Shown here one piece after another: positions 40,343 to 52,554 of a DNA stretch of 64,000 nt. This stretch comes from Unio delphinus (Eukaryota; Mollusca; Bivalvia; Unionida; Unionidae). The stretch's first letter is position 1; each line of letters begins with the position of its first letter. The stretch covers positions 15,417,001 to 15,481,000 of the forward strand of contig JAQISU010000210.1 of assembly GCA_029339505.1 (NCBI GenBank), read 5' to 3'. A model generated the notes under the pieces. The model had not been told where the DNA came from, ran no database searches, and saw only the letters and a list, made by a program, of their open reading frames with translations. A program made the position numbers and the translations under genes.

Positions 40343-41014
40343 ATGTATAGAAATATGGATATAATTGATTTTTCAGCGACGAAAACAAGAGAACCAATTA
40401 AGCATCATGCAGCGCTACCAAACTCTATCCGGATGATTATAATCGGGCCATCTGGATCCGGTAAAACGCAATTGTTGCTCAATTTAATAATGAGATGGAT
40501 GAAGTGGGATAAGTTGTATTTAATTGCCCCTAGCGTAGATGATCAACGATGTTATGAAGTGCTAAAAGATTTTAACGACAGCGCGGTAGAAAAATCCGGA
40601 GAGGGTATTATTGAGTTTATAACCGATATCGATGAAGCACCGAGCATTGATGATATTGATGGAGATATTAACAATTTAGTCGTATACGACGATATAATGT
40701 TAGATAAACAAAAAAATCCTGCTAGGATCTTTTCCAGAGGCAGGCATAAAAACACTGACGTGATATATGTCACTCAACGCTACACTCAGGTTCCAAAAGT
40801 GATCAGAGATAACTGTAATTTATTGTCTGTATTCAACGGAGTTGATACTCATACTCTTAGAAATATTTGGCAGACATGGTGTTCTGATATGGACTTCAAT
40901 CAATTTCGAGATTTCTTTAGTCATGCTCAGTCGACTCCGCACGGATTCGCAACAATAAATCTACATGATCCTCGGACACGATATCGTATCGGACTGGATC
41001 AAATATTCGGTTAA
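40343..41014 (+). CDS. A32/FtsK-type genome packaging ATPase
   Basis: 223 residues from ATG 40343 (M-Y-R-N-M-D-I-I-D-F). Walker A G-P-S-G-S-G-K-T at 35-42, Walker B L-V-V-Y-D116-D117, and a T-Q-R-Y sensor-type motif after it (residue about 145). Size and motifs match Maverick and NCLDV packaging ATPases (HerA/FtsK superfamily), which pump the genome into capsids. Divergently arranged with the zinc-ribbon gene with only five bases between the start codons; the last gene before the right TIR. Confidence 0.92.
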   Translation: MYRNMDIIDFSATKTREPIKHHAALPNSIRMIIIGPSGSGKTQLLLNLIMRWMKWDKLYLIAPSVDDQRCYEVLKDFNDSAVEKSGEGIIEFITDIDEAPSIDDIDGDINNLVVYDDIMLDKQKNPARIFSRGRHKNTDVIYVTQRYTQVPKVIRDNCNLLSVFNGVDTHTLRNIWQTWCSDMDFNQFRDFFSHAQSTPHGFATINLHDPRTRYRIGLDQIFG

Positions 41015-41035
41015 AATCGTAAAAGAATTATTAAC

Positions 41036-41281
41036 CCAGAACTGAAAACTTTAGCAGCAGAGAGGGTGTATGACAACAAGTTGCGACCAAAATTAATTAA
41101 AAAATCGTTTTCATTTTTTTAGTTAAAATGATTTCGTATGTAGATTTCAATCAATTTTTTTGTCTGAAAACGTTGTAGGGTTCGCCTTTTTTTGGTTAAA
41201 ATAAGATTATAAGACGGCTCGTTTTAGGATTTCAATCAAATTTTGTCTAAAAACGTTGTAGGATTCACCCTCTCTGCTGCT
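41036..41281 (-). repeat. Maverick right terminal inverted repeat
   Basis: Inverted match of 26187-26432. Outer end CACCCTCTCTGCTGCT at 41266-41281 and inner inverted copy AGCAGCAGAGAGGGTG at 41053-41068. Confidence 0.95.
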
Positions 41282-41286
41282 TCTTC

Positions 41287-41904
41287 CAATATATCACAAT
41301 ATTTACAGAGGATGTCATGACATGGTCTTCTTGATAATGCATCAGCATTATTATGGATCTTTCCTTGCCTATATTCAATTACATAGTCATACGCTGACAG
41401 AAATGTTAACCATCTGGCCAATTGTCTTTCCACTAATTTAAAATTCATAAGCCATCTCAAACTACCATGGTCTGTTCTCACTGTAAACCTACGACCATAC
41501 AAATAATTGTGAAAGTGTTTATTGGCATTTACGATAGCCAATTTCTCTCTGTGAAATACGCAGTATTGTCTCTTAGATTTTGAAAAGCATTTGCTAAAGT
41601 AACGCATAATCTTCTTTCTACCATCTTGGACTTGTGATACGACAGCATCCTGTCCAATATTTAAAGCATCACAGTCAAGGCTGAATGGGTCATTTTCAGT
41701 TGGGAATGCAAGTATCGGAACTTTTCTTAAAGCTTGTTTCAAAGTATCAAATGACCTTTGACATTCAGCAATCCACTTGAACTTTACAATCTTTTCTGCT
41801 ATTTTATGGAGAGGTTTAGCAACATCTGCAAATCTGTGAACATAAGATCTATAATATGAACACAGAAAAACAAAGCGTTTGGTTTGTTTGGCATTTCTTG
41901 ACAC
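41287..41904 (-). pseudogene. Gypsy RNase H region
   Basis: Open on the - strand from 41904 into the TIR. Contains the connection domain (YYRSYVHRFADVAKPLHKI), then S-L-D-C-D-A, Y-F-S-K, F-H-R-E-K-L-A-I and V-R-T-D-H-G-S-L-R-W-L, the RNase H motifs of Ty3/Gypsy, and N-A-D-A-L-S-R-R at the end. The first RNase H Asp region (normally 'L-x-T-D-A-S') has changed to L-D-C-D-A. Cut off downstream by the Maverick. Confidence 0.85.
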
Positions 41905-42550
41905 AGGCTATTAATTAATCGTTTTTTATCTTTTCAGGCAAGGTCCCAACACCTGATTCAGTTATCAAGTGTCTTAAGAAAGAAACTTGCTTCTGCAAAA
42001 GATAACACATCTTAGGATTAAGTTTTTAATTTGTTTGTCGCAACCTCTCAAAGATAATGGCAAGATTTTCAAGTTGACCCTCAAATGTTTTCGAAAAACA
42101 AATCAGATCGTCTAAATACAAGATCAAAGTTTTCCATATTAGACCAGAAAATATAACTTGAGTAAATCTGGTGAATGTGGTGGATGCATTACAAAGACCA
42201 AATGCCATTCTTTACACATCCACTGTTCAACACCGGGTATTGAAAAAGCAGTTTTTGGTCTGTCTTCATCCTTAATTTCGCATTGCCAATAGCCTGATTT
42301 CATGTCAAGACAAGACCACCATTTTGAACCAGAAAGTGCATCAAGAGTATCATCAATGTGAGGTAAAGGTTGTGAATCCTTTACTGTCATATCATTCAAG
42401 CATCTAAAATCACAACAAAATCTAACAGATCCATCGGGCTTGTTTTCTATTACTACAGGAGCATTCCAAGGACTTTGGAGACATGTTTCAATTGTCAGTT
42501 TTTTAATTTCTTCCTCAGCAATCTTTCTTTTTGCTAGTGGAATTCTGTAT
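41905..42550 (-). pseudogene. Gypsy reverse transcriptase, broken
   Basis: P-L-P-H-I-D-D-T-L-D-A-L and C-L-D-M-K-S-G-Y-W-Q at about 42385-42300, and A-F-G-L-C-N-A and Y-L-D-D (42118-42107) further on: all Ty3/Gypsy signatures in the right order. The two halves overlap in different frames (42208/42139), so at least one frameshift is present, and stops follow near 42020 and 41900. Confidence 0.85.
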
Positions 42551-43119
42551 TAATAAATTCTAATTGGTTGAGCATGCTTTGTGTTAATTGTATGTTGGGT
42601 TAGTGTAGTGTGGCCTATGTCATTAGAATTTCTGGAAAACACATCCTGATTTTTAATTAGAAATTTTCTTAATTCATTTATATGTTTTTCACTTAGGTTC
42701 ATTGAGGACCTTTCAAACATATATGTTACTTCTTTGGGCATTATTTCATTCATTTTATCATCTTTTTCGGAGACATTTTGATTCTGACGTAATACAATTA
42801 TTAATTGATGCAGGATGATATTCAGCTACTACTGTATTTTTAAATATTTTGCATGGTTCTGTTCTAAAATTTACTATTCTAATGGGTACTGTATTTCTGC
42901 TAGGATCAACTAGGACCTTGGCTACCAACAATCCTGTCTTTTTAGTAAATTTTACTACAGGTTCAATCAATCAAAAAAGAGCCTTCTCCCACAATTTCTA
43001 ATGGTTTACTTTTTACTATAATTTCAGAATGTGCAGGAATCTCAACAGTTTCAGTAACTGCCAACAAGCAACAGACAGGTTCCTTTCTATTGTAAAAGAA
43101 ACAGGTAACTTGTTCTCCA
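42551..43119 (-). pseudogene. Gypsy pol, linker between protease and reverse transcriptase
   Basis: Two frames on the - strand (42970-42758, 42753-42550). The second contains N-L-S-E-K-H-I-N-E-L-R-K-F-L and DVFSRNSNDIGHT, the 'DVF....D.G.T' motif before the reverse transcriptase of Gypsy elements. Broken by stops. Confidence 0.65.
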
Positions 43120-43480
43120 TTTAAATTTCAACATCCCTTGCTTTTCATCAAGTCACATTTGTTTGCTCTCATAAAGTCCATTCCCAGGATCCCATCTTGT
43201 TGAATTTTTGCAGTAAGAATCTCAGTTTTAAAAACTTTATTCCCAAGTTTTATATCCACATTTGCTTTACCAAACAATGGTACAGTCTCTCTCCAGTTAC
43301 TGTCAATAACCTGGTATTTACTGGGTTGATTTTTGGTGGATTTGACAATAAATGGTACAGTCTCTCCAGTTACTGTCAATAACCTGGTATTTACTGGATT
43401 GATTTTTGGTTGATTTGACCATTGTTTTACAACACTATTTCTTTAAATGGACACACTTGCCCCTGTGTCAATTTCATTTC
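43120..43480 (-). pseudogene. Gypsy aspartic protease, with internal 75-bp duplication
   Basis: D-T-G-A-S-V-S active site at 43469-43449; I-L-G-M-D-F flap-end motif near 43175. Between them, 'aatggtacagtctctccagt' plus the following 50 bases occurs twice (from 43276 and from 43351), a tandem duplication that breaks the frame. Confidence 0.75.
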
Positions 43481-44864
43481 ATTATGGTTTACAAAGTGAC
43501 CGCCATCCTTTCCCACACTGTTTAGCTTAATTATTGGGGACCTAGAGTGAGGAGAGGACGAGTTTCGGTCACTTTGCTCGCCCCGTTCCAGATTTCCTGG
43601 CATTGCCTTTGACGTTGATTTTTGTTTTCTCTCTAACCACCCTGAAATCTTCTGGCATTGTCATAATTTGATCTATAATTCAAATTATGTTTGATATTAT
43701 TTTGATGATGGTTAAAACCACCAGATCTTTCTCTTGCCTGATTTGCATCATTTCTACCATTAATCTGATATCTTTGACCATGTAAATTTTGTGATTTATT
43801 GCTTTGCTGGTTCAATTTTACTTGTTGAACAAGTTCATCTATTGATCTATTGTTGCAGTCAATGTTTCAAAGCTTTGTTTGAGTTCATCACTCCCCCAGT
43901 TTTGTTTGCAATATTTAAACTATTTCATACCATTTTCTTGAACAGAACCAACCATTCTATTTCTTTGCCTATCAGCTATTCTGTGTGCTTCTAGTTTTAC
44001 ATCCAGTGTTTCTATTTCTTACATGGTTTTTGGGCATTGTTCCCGAAGTCTCAATCTTATATCAGAGTCATTGATAGCTTCATTGAAATGTTCTATCGCA
44101 ACAATTTCTACTACTTCAGTGCTTACAGAAGGATAGGCTAATCTTGTAAGTTTTCTGATATTCTGAGCAAGTTCAGGAAGGGTCTCCCACCTTTATTGGT
44201 ATCTAGATTTTAATTTTGAGCGAACGATTTCTGCTCTATGTATAGAACGAAATATATTGTAGAGAGCTCTTAATAGAGTATCATAGTTTGTTCTCTGTTA
44301 TTTTCCAAATCACTGAGCAATAAACCAGCTACGCCGGACAAACTACTAGCTAGTTACAATGCTTTTTCTTGATTATTCCAACAACTGATTTCTCCCACAA
44401 TGTTAAATTGAGTGAGATATTCATAAATGTCTATATTTCCATCAAATAACTGAGACCTAATTTTAGGGGTTGTGTTTGTTCTACCATTCTGGGGAAATTT
44501 ATGCAATGCATGCACATTGTTGTTTACAATTTTACCTTCTGATTCTTTTTGCAATTTGATTTTCGTTAGAGATTTCTTCAATAGACGAGTTATCTTGTAC
44601 TTTTTCAAGCCTTTCTTGCATTTCATGTAATTTGTGAGACACATTTTTAAATTGCAGACTCATTGTCTCACTCAGACACGATATTGTATTTTTCACTTCA
44701 TGTGTAAACTGACTCACATTTCTATCTAACCTTTTCTCGAAGGAAGTATTCACTTCCCAATTTTCATCCCTATTTCTGTTTTCATCTTCATTATCAATTT
44801 CACTGGAGGGAGATGCACCTCCAAGAACATTTCCAAGTGAATTGCCTTTACTTCTTTCATCCAT
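43481..44864 (-). pseudogene. Gypsy gag remnant
   Basis: Coding starts at ATG 44864 (M-D-E-R-S-K). First part acidic and coiled-coil-like (FEKRLDRNVSQFTHEVKNTI), followed after a frameshift near 44560 by P-K-I-R-S-Q-L-F-D-G-N...E-Y-L-T-Q-F, the conserved capsid start of Gypsy gag. Later segments (43815-43633) are Asn/Gln/Arg-rich, as before zinc knuckles. Frames change several times. Confidence 0.7.
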
Positions 44865-44997
44865 TTTGTTTTCACCACCAATACCAGATTAACAGGTAAC
44901 TATGTACAATTTTTTTAAAATAAAAATTAAAATAAATATATTTAATTTAATTTGTAATATTACATAATATTCTCTGGTTTTTAAGTTTTGTTTTTAG

Positions 44998-45015
44998 ATC
45001 CCACTTCTGACACCA
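44998..45015 (-). other. Primer binding site, tRNA-Leu type
   Basis: On the - strand TGGTGTCAGAAGTGGGAT, complementary to CCA plus the 3' acceptor and T-arm of a tRNA-Leu as I recall it. It lies four bases inside the LTR, the normal position. Confidence 0.75.
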
Positions 45016-45019
45016 TTTT

Positions 45020-45530
45020 TGCGACCGTTTGTTAAGGTTCTGTCAGTCATAACCTGAACCCTGGTACTGGATTGAGGTGAAATGAATGTAGCAATTTTAT
45101 TGTGGTGTTTGCATTGATGTTTCTGTACAATAAACGACTAGAACGACTGAATAGATTTTAGAGGAGAATGAAGAACTGTGTGCTATGACAACTAAAGATA
45201 ACATAAATTATGTTTTACTTTTTATTGTGTTCTCTCTCTCATTTTCGTTCTCGAATATTCACAAGATCACAAGTACATTGACATACACAATAATAATTTT
45301 TCTTTATGACTATACATTTAATATATCAAACATTCTTGTCTGTTTAATACACAATTTTGTATGTATGCTTAAAAGACATAAATTTCAGCATCAATGTTTT
45401 ATGAAGTTGATTTTATAAAATAATGATTTTATAAAATAAAGTTAATGTTTCTGTAACATCAAAGATTAATCCTATTGGAGACTCGTACTAACCCTAATTA
45501 CATAAACTATATAAAAGAAAAAACCTTCAG
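45020..45530 (-). repeat. Gypsy 5' LTR (possibly truncated)
   Basis: TGCGACCGTTTG... to aaccttcag, matching 20973-21503 with scattered changes and short gaps. Sequence beyond 45530 no longer matches the left LTR. Confidence 0.8.
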
Positions 45531-46190
45531 GAAAAAATCTAGTCGATTTCCGAAATTTAGTCATGCCCAAAATGTGTGTAAATCAAAATCTGGACAAATC
45601 CGAATTTTGGGCAAATGCATAATTGGGATTAATCAAAATCTGGATAAATCCAAAATTTTAGATTATAAACATGCGAAATCATTGGAACCAATAGAATAAT
45701 GTCTTCTAAAAGTGTGTCACGTGGACATGACATCACACACAAAACCAAACTCAGCAGCTGTAAATATGCACATGTGTTCGACGCGAGCTTGATAAAAAAT
45801 AAAAAACAATAATCTAATGGGGAAAAAATGCGGAGTGATAAAAATTCCTTATATTACCCCCAATGACCCAAATATAGTATGTAGAGAGGGTCATATGTCA
45901 CAATGGGTCATTGGTGTAATCTAAGGTATTTTATAAAGATAAAGAATATTTTATTTGTATATATAACTCTGCCAGCCGCTCAACATACCTAGGAAGGAAT
46001 GAGACCTATAATTTTTAATGTCATATTTATATCAAAGACAAGGCTTGATGTTTGTTCCATCTTCTTCATCTTGTTTTAGTTTAGCATCAGTTTTCAAAAC
46101 CTAAGTGGGGATATGAAATTAGTTTATTTTAAAAATTATTTTTGACCAAATTTGGTTGGAATTTTTAAGGCATGTACCGGTGTTATGTTG

Positions 46191-46251
<61 letters not shown>

Positions 46252-46292
46252 CATACATCCATAAATATGCTCAAAGATTGTATACAGTGTCA
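45531..46292. other. No gene; (TC)n microsatellite at 46195-46247
   Basis: A perfect 53-base CT run. Upstream, 'atccgaattttgggcaaat' and 'aatctggataaatccaaaat' suggest a small internal repeat at 45585-45660. Otherwise nothing. Confidence 0.6.
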
Positions 46293-46500
46293 ATAGCCTA
46301 GTGATTAGAGCATCTGCATTGTATGTGTGATGTCACAGATTCAAACCCCAGCCGAGGTATTCAAAGACTTATAAACATGGTTCTAATAGCTGTCTCACTT
46401 GGAATTCAGAATTTAGAGGCTGGTGTTAGGACCGGTCAGCCTGGTGTCAGACATTGTAATGATATGACTGTAAACATATAAAAGCTATTGTTAAAAAATG
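46293..46500 (+). repeat. SINE family A with tRNA head
   Basis: tRNA-like head: A-box-like TAGTGATTAGAGC at about 46302 and B-box-like GATTCAAACCC at 46338-46348, followed by 'caaagacttataaacatggt', 'ggtcagcctggtgtcag' and an 'attgttaaaaaatg' tail. The middle of the body is deleted relative to 49985-50290. Confidence 0.75.
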
Positions 46501-48227
46501 AATAAACACCCAGGAACAGTGTCATTATATACATGTGGCCATACTGTTTTTTTTTTAATTGGTTAGGTTTAATCACTACAAGTCAGGTATACTTCCATCT
46601 GTACCCTGCATTTTATAAAGAATATTATTTTCTTGCAGGTGCTTGTCATGGGTGTTCCATCAGTCTGACCAGAACTTGGTACATACACAGCAACAATGCA
46701 GCAAAACAAAGGTAGTTCTCTAAGTGTGCATTGATTATCCATTTCCATATGACTAACAGAAAAGTGTTAAATTACTATATTTGCCTATTATCCTCCATAA
46801 CAGTTCTATAGTGATTTTGCTGAAAAATTTGTTTATGTTGTTGTATCTTCACAAAGACACTTCACATATTGTTCAAAGTGGAGAGGTAAATGAATTGTTA
46901 CTATGATGAAATGTCCATCAATGCATACAGTGTCCAAGAAAATGTTTCTAAAATTAATACATATGCTAGATTCTTGTACGTTAATATAAACTAACTTAAA
47001 AGTGGTAACCAATGATTTATCTCTCAAATCCTTAGATATTTGAAACAATTTGAAAGTTATGAATGTATTGGAAACGAATAATGAAGACCAAAACTTGAGA
47101 GGATATGACATCTTATTTTGACAATAAATATAATGATTTAAGGAGCTGTAACTGATTTAAACAATGATGCCAAAGCAGTGTTTTGTAGTCAAAACTTTCT
47201 TGCATTCTTATTTGTTTAACACATGTACCAATAGTTTAATCCTGCACAGTCCTGTTATGGATTGATTATTTCACATTAGTACTTTGGTGACATTTTGATT
47301 TCATCCTCCAACATAACAAATGTTGACAAAAGATGTATTCTATCTTGCCATATGTGCATTAGACTGTCAAACACATTTTCAGTTTAAGAGCATCATTCCC
47401 AAACAATTCAAAATATTTTTATGAAACTTGTTAGACTTATTAAGCTGGTGGTTCTGATATGCCTTTTGCTATTCACAAAAAAATTAATTTTCCATGTGCT
47501 GGTCCATCTATCCATTATCCTTACATTTATTTGTCTCACCACAAATCATAATGTGTTTTAATACAAACTGTCAGTGTTGTTAACCTGTATGGCCTGCATT
47601 AATTAGATAAGATTTAAGCAACAGAAATAACCTTTATTATCCATAACAGATATTTTTGAGCTAGTTCACCATCACGCTTGACCAAATTTGTCTGCTATGT
47701 AAGTGTTATCCATTTTCATGGACTTGAGCCTGTTAACTAATATTTAATTTGATTTTGTTTAAATCACATGCAAACCATAAACTACTGTTTCAGGTTTATA
47801 TTCCAAACTAAATGTTAATGTAAGAAAATATATTTTATTACAATAAAAAAAAAGTTGAAAGGGAAGTATGTGATAAATTGATGAAGATAACTATGCAACA
47901 GCACATCCAGAATGGAACCTACATTTGTTTTCACATGTTAGTTCATGAAATACATATATCAATATTTGTAATATTATTTATGACCAGTAATATATCACTC
48001 CGACAACTAGCAAACCCACTTATAACACTGTATCTGGTGTGGATCCTGATTTCCCCTCCAAATAAAATATTTTTAAAAATATCTTTTAAACTCTGCTCAC
48101 CGTGAAAAAATTACGATAAGATTGGTAAATGAAGCCTTTATACATTTATCGTTTTCTCATCAAAAATGGTGATTAATGCCCATAAAGATAGATTCCATAT
48201 TGTGAAATTTTTAAGTTCTAAATATGG
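46501..48227. other. Gene-free stretch
   Basis: No convincing coding frame, repeat family or RNA gene found on either strand. Confidence 0.4.
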
Positions 48228-48325
48228 GTACCTAGTCGTTCTGTACCCAAGTCGTTTTGTACCCAACATAAATTGGTCGTTTCGTACCCAAGGTGCTAGT
48301 CGTTTCGTACCCAAGGTGCTTGTCA
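48228..48325. repeat. Tandem 'cgttttgtaccca' repeats
   Basis: Five imperfect copies of 'tcgtttcgtacccaaggtgc', period 18-30 bases. Confidence 0.75.
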
Positions 48326-49984
48326 TTTTGCACCAATTAATTTACAGCAAAATTAATTTAATTTAAATTTTAAAAAAATCTTCACATTCCCAGTTAGAGA
48401 AAATAAACATTGGCCAGGATTAAATAATTGAATATGTCCACTATCTTTGTATAGTTCCAATTAGCAATTACTTGTCATATTTCTTGGTATTGTTTAGTAA
48501 TGACTAACTTGCCCGATAAATTACAAATGGTTATCCCCTCAAAACAACTATACATTTTGCAGTCTTTTGATAATGGTCCTGGATGCAGATACAGTAGTGT
48601 TGTTTGTGTAAGTTTCCCTACTCCAAGACAAAATACTGGTGTTAATTTCAGTTTTTTTTTTGCTGCTGTTAAAAGTGTTGAACGTAGTATATTATACGGA
48701 CAACCAAGCCATTGGGGGTGGGGGTGGGAGACAGCATTTTAAATATATTTACTTTGTTGTTTTAAAACAGATTTAATTATTTAAATAATCGAAGATATAT
48801 AAGCATGCTTTGTTTGAACCAGTAATATGATGGCTGGGCATCACATCTTTTTAGAGCGGACAGAACACCACCAGATTGTTACACCTACACTTTTACGCTA
48901 GAAGAAAGATTATTAAACATTCAAATGTAAGAATATCAATGCTACCACCCACCGCCAACACCTCTACAAATGTGACCAATAACGATGATGACATTATCGC
49001 AATTACCAATATTTCTACTAACCTTGACAGTATACATCAGCCTCCACAAGTTTTGGACGCAACATTTTGGAACCAGCAAGAGCGATCTGAAAGTCGTGAT
49101 GATGTACATGGTTTAGTCTGAGCTGTAACATTGGTTCCTGTATGGACCTGTATGAAAAGATTAAAATTTGATTTTGTGAATAAAGAATATTAAATCGAGC
49201 ATGTTGTACTTTTTGGATACTGTGCTATTCAGTGTCTTTTATATTATGATTTTCCAGAACACTAGTTAGCTAATCATAATATGTAATCTTATTAATTTCT
49301 CAACTACATATCATTTAAATAGTATTGTATTGAACGGAAATTTACAACATAATAAAATTCTCAAAGATTATAAAATAATAAATCCACTCTTTATTTTCCG
49401 TGACTTTGAAGGAGGCATCTATGTTAAAGGTGCATGTCACTTCTGTATTTTGGGACGCTGTCCAGGTATGAGAACTAACATCTGGTGGCAGTCTGGGAAA
49501 AAAAGAACATTTCAGTGGTTACCTAATGTGAAAATGCTGCACATTTATTACGTATTCGTTTCTTACGCTTAGATCGATTAAATTAAGATGAAATAAAAGG
49601 ATAAATATCTTACTGGACTGAAGAGTTGTCAATCGGCATGTCAGAATCATTGACATTGTTAATGACGTCAGTATTCATTGCCTCATCAGCAGTCAGATGT
49701 GTACTTGCTGTTATTGGCAAAATGTTCAACATATTGTTAGACTGTCATCTGTCATAATCTGTGGTGGAAGAAGTCAGGAACTGTCTTTGCAACGCCACCC
49801 ACTCAGCGTCTCATCACCACTACATAACTGTCGATACAGTGTCCATTATATTCCTTTGAAGAAAAGAAACAACATCAACATAATAGTGGCTACAGCAGTA
49901 AGATTAATATTATTTTAACAACCACCAGCAGTATTTTTTGCTGCTGTTACTGCTGTTGCTTTAACATGTTGTAACATTACCACC
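48326..49984. other. Gene-free stretch
   Basis: Three moderately long + strand frames (48876-49121, 49330-49572, 49697-49918) show no domain features or splice context I can support. Confidence 0.4.
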
Positions 49985-50290
49985 CTGGTGTCCTAGAGGG
50001 TAGAGTGTTTGCCACGGATGCGGGAGTTCGTTGGTTTAAACTTCATCCTAGTATTATCAAAGACTTATAAAAATGGTACTAAGAGATACCTCGCTAGGCG
50101 CTCATCTTTAAGAGTTTAGTGTTTCGACTGGTAGACCTGGTGTCTGAATAATGTGACTGGGTGGGACATGATGCTACATATATGCGGCATGATGTCCCAG
50201 TGCTCTACATCACTATAAACTGCCTCAGTGCAGCTATGGTAACAATACGAATGCAAAATTGTGAAAGCTACGTTAAAAATATTCTTTAAG
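49985..50290 (+). repeat. SINE family A, full length
   Basis: Most complete copy: head 'tggtgtcctagagggtagag' with a B-box-like 'gttggtttaaact', then 'aaagacttataaaaatggta', 'ggtagacctggtgtctgaat', 'gatgtcccagtgctctacat' and an 'acgttaaaaat' end. Confidence 0.75.
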
Positions 50291-52554
50291 TTCTCTTAAA
50301 TTTAGTTTTTCCCATCGGGATTGTTACATGTTGCCCTACAAGTATGTGCATTACACTGTTGAAATGTTACATGAGTAATTGACTTATGATCATTTTTGCG
50401 GGGTAATAAAATTGTTTGAGATCTCATAATGGGTTTGGCTTTACTGTTTGCAATTTGTGACCTAAAATACTAAAGAGAAAAAAATTGGTACTTGAGATTG
50501 TCAATTGCTTTAGCGGTGTAGTCGTTTAGCAGGGTCTTACATTTTGTGTAAAAAAAATCTTCCTCCAGAAATATTATTCATTGATTTGTTTCAACTTGCA
50601 TGCAATAAAAGATTAATGTTTTCTTTTCCTACATTTCAGTTATGTTTCTGCCAGTAATTATTTTGAATGGACTGCCTGTCAGGCTGCTTTTGAAAGTCAC
50701 AGAACTGAAGGTTGTGTGTGCCAACAAGTTACATTTGCTGATGTCTTTGTTCCACTTGAATGCTGAATGCTTCCCGGAACAATCATTGTTACCAAGCAAG
50801 TAATCAGATATTTAATAAAGCAAGTAATCAGATATTCAAAAACCACGATTTGAGGATTAAAGTTTTAGCAGAATTTATATTTCATAGACTTTGTAGAAGA
50901 TGTGCAAACGCTTTCTTGGAAAAATATTAAATGACGCTGCAAAGCAGCCATGTTCATATAGCTTATATACCTATCAATGGATGTTTCTGCAATAATTGTA
51001 ACTGTGTTGTAGAATAAAACTCTGTCATAAATTAATAAAGATTCTATGTCAAGCGGCATCATGTATTCAATTATTTAAAGTATCATTTACCTTACTACAG
51101 GTTCAAAATACGGAAAACTATGGTTGACATGCAAAACCAACACATATCGACAGATTTGCAAGATTAATATTTGATACCAAGCACAATATAAATAAACCCG
51201 CCCGTAACCACTTTAATATCACAGAGAAATTTGTTAAAAAGTGCTTGGCCCTTGAAACATAATTACTTATAGACCAAGAAAATATAGTATATTTATAGGG
51301 CAATGAGATTATAATATTAATAAATGTAACGTCTTTGGGCTTTTACATGAATAAATGGATATCAGGACACATTACGCGACATTAACACAGCTAGAGAAAA
51401 TCTATACAAACATGACTCAAATTTACCGAAAATTAATATATTTCATGAAAAATAACCAGGGCCTACTGCAAAAATAAAGATTTAGTTTTCTTTTCTTATT
51501 AAAAAGTGCAAATTAGAGTTACCGTACCCTTACACTTAACCGTAACTCCAAATAAAAAAAACTAACTACAATGTGAACAGCTTGGCAAAGATTGCTGAAA
51601 CCAAGTTGCATCATCCAGGTACCATTTTATCGGTGTTGATGAGACAAGTATTGCCAGAAGATCCTGTTTAATCTGGCCTGTCTGTTCGTACGTTTACTAC
51701 ATAAAAGCTTAACCCTATCTCTAATCGCCACATAAATTCGCTTTTTTTTCCAATGGCTGAACCAACTTTCATTTTGAAGGTATGAAAGGATTCATCTTAA
51801 TAATGCACGTCTTCTGGTTTATCACGCATCATTTTCAAACCTTTCATTCGCCAACTCGAAAAGCAGTGTTGCTTCCTTGTACAACTGACCTGGGATTAAA
51901 GTCAACAGTCATTACCTACATTTGTGTACATGAGGTTATGAACACACCAACACGTACATATACAAGTGAAATTTTGCATAGTTATTATTTATTTGCATTC
52001 AGTGAATAAGCTGACAATACACATTTATTGATTTCTATTAATGGGTTTGTTTCGGATTTACAGCTGTGTACTGTGGTTTATATAAGTTCACGATAACACA
52101 AACAAAATTATTGTCTTTTGATTCCCAGTTTGTGCATATGCCTGCTGAATATGTTTGAAAATATGATTTTGCTTTAAAAACAATAATCACTCAAATAAAC
52201 TGATGTTATACTGGCTAAAAAGAATTTCAAGGAATTCTAAAAAAGAACTGTATTCCTTTTAACTGGTGAGTGTTGAAAAAATGTGATATTTTTAAGCAAT
52301 ATGATTTTCAAATTAAATGCTGCGGAAGTCATATTGGACATCATATTGGACATCATATTGGCACCATATTCATTTTGGATAAGCTGAGGTCTTTGGTGAA
52401 AACCTCATATCAGCAACCATTCAGGGTGAGTAGTGACAACAAGATTGTCAAGACTCATCATGACAGCCACATTGGATGTACAATATACATCTTCAGATGA
52501 AAACCTCATATCAATGTCTTATTAGCAATAACAAGATTTTCAAGGATTTTTTTT
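50291..52554. other. Gene-free stretch
   Basis: Only local oddity: 'catattggacatcatattgg' style short repeats at 52329-52362. No supported gene. Confidence 0.4.

Larger units (their letters stand above)
26187..41281. mobile_element. Maverick/Polinton, 15.1 kb, apparently intact
   Basis: Termini AG...CT, 246-bp inverted repeats, TTCTTC duplication. It encodes the diagnostic set: B-family polymerase, retroviral-type integrase, adenovirus-like protease, packaging ATPase, major capsid candidate and penton-like protein, plus a fiber-like protein, PLA2 domain, two HNH modules and several small proteins. Reading frames are open while those of the surrounding Gypsy element are not, so it inserted after the retrotransposon began to decay. 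Gene blocks: a twelve-gene - strand run (26466-34963), polymerase fusion (+), integrase and zinc-ribbon/PLA2 (-), ATPase (+). Whether it is a transposon or the provirus form of an adintovirus-like virus cannot be told from sequence. Confidence 0.95.
20973..45530 (-). mobile_element. Ty3/Gypsy LTR retrotransposon, decayed, interrupted
   Basis: Direct LTR copies at 20973-21503 and 45020-45530, a tRNA-type primer binding site next to the right copy, and gag, protease, reverse transcriptase, RNase H and integrase in the Gypsy order when read on the - strand. All frames carry stops or shifts. A Maverick splits it at 26187-41281: the retrotransposon frame continues across the junction if one copy of the 6-bp target duplication is removed. 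The element itself would be about 9.5 kb without the insert. It carries an extra frame with zinc finger and T1/BTB domain between integrase and the 3' LTR. Confidence 0.85.

Noticed and set aside
46298..46360. tRNA gene
   Set aside because: A- and B-box-like stretches belong to a SINE head; no cloverleaf with paired acceptor stem could be drawn.
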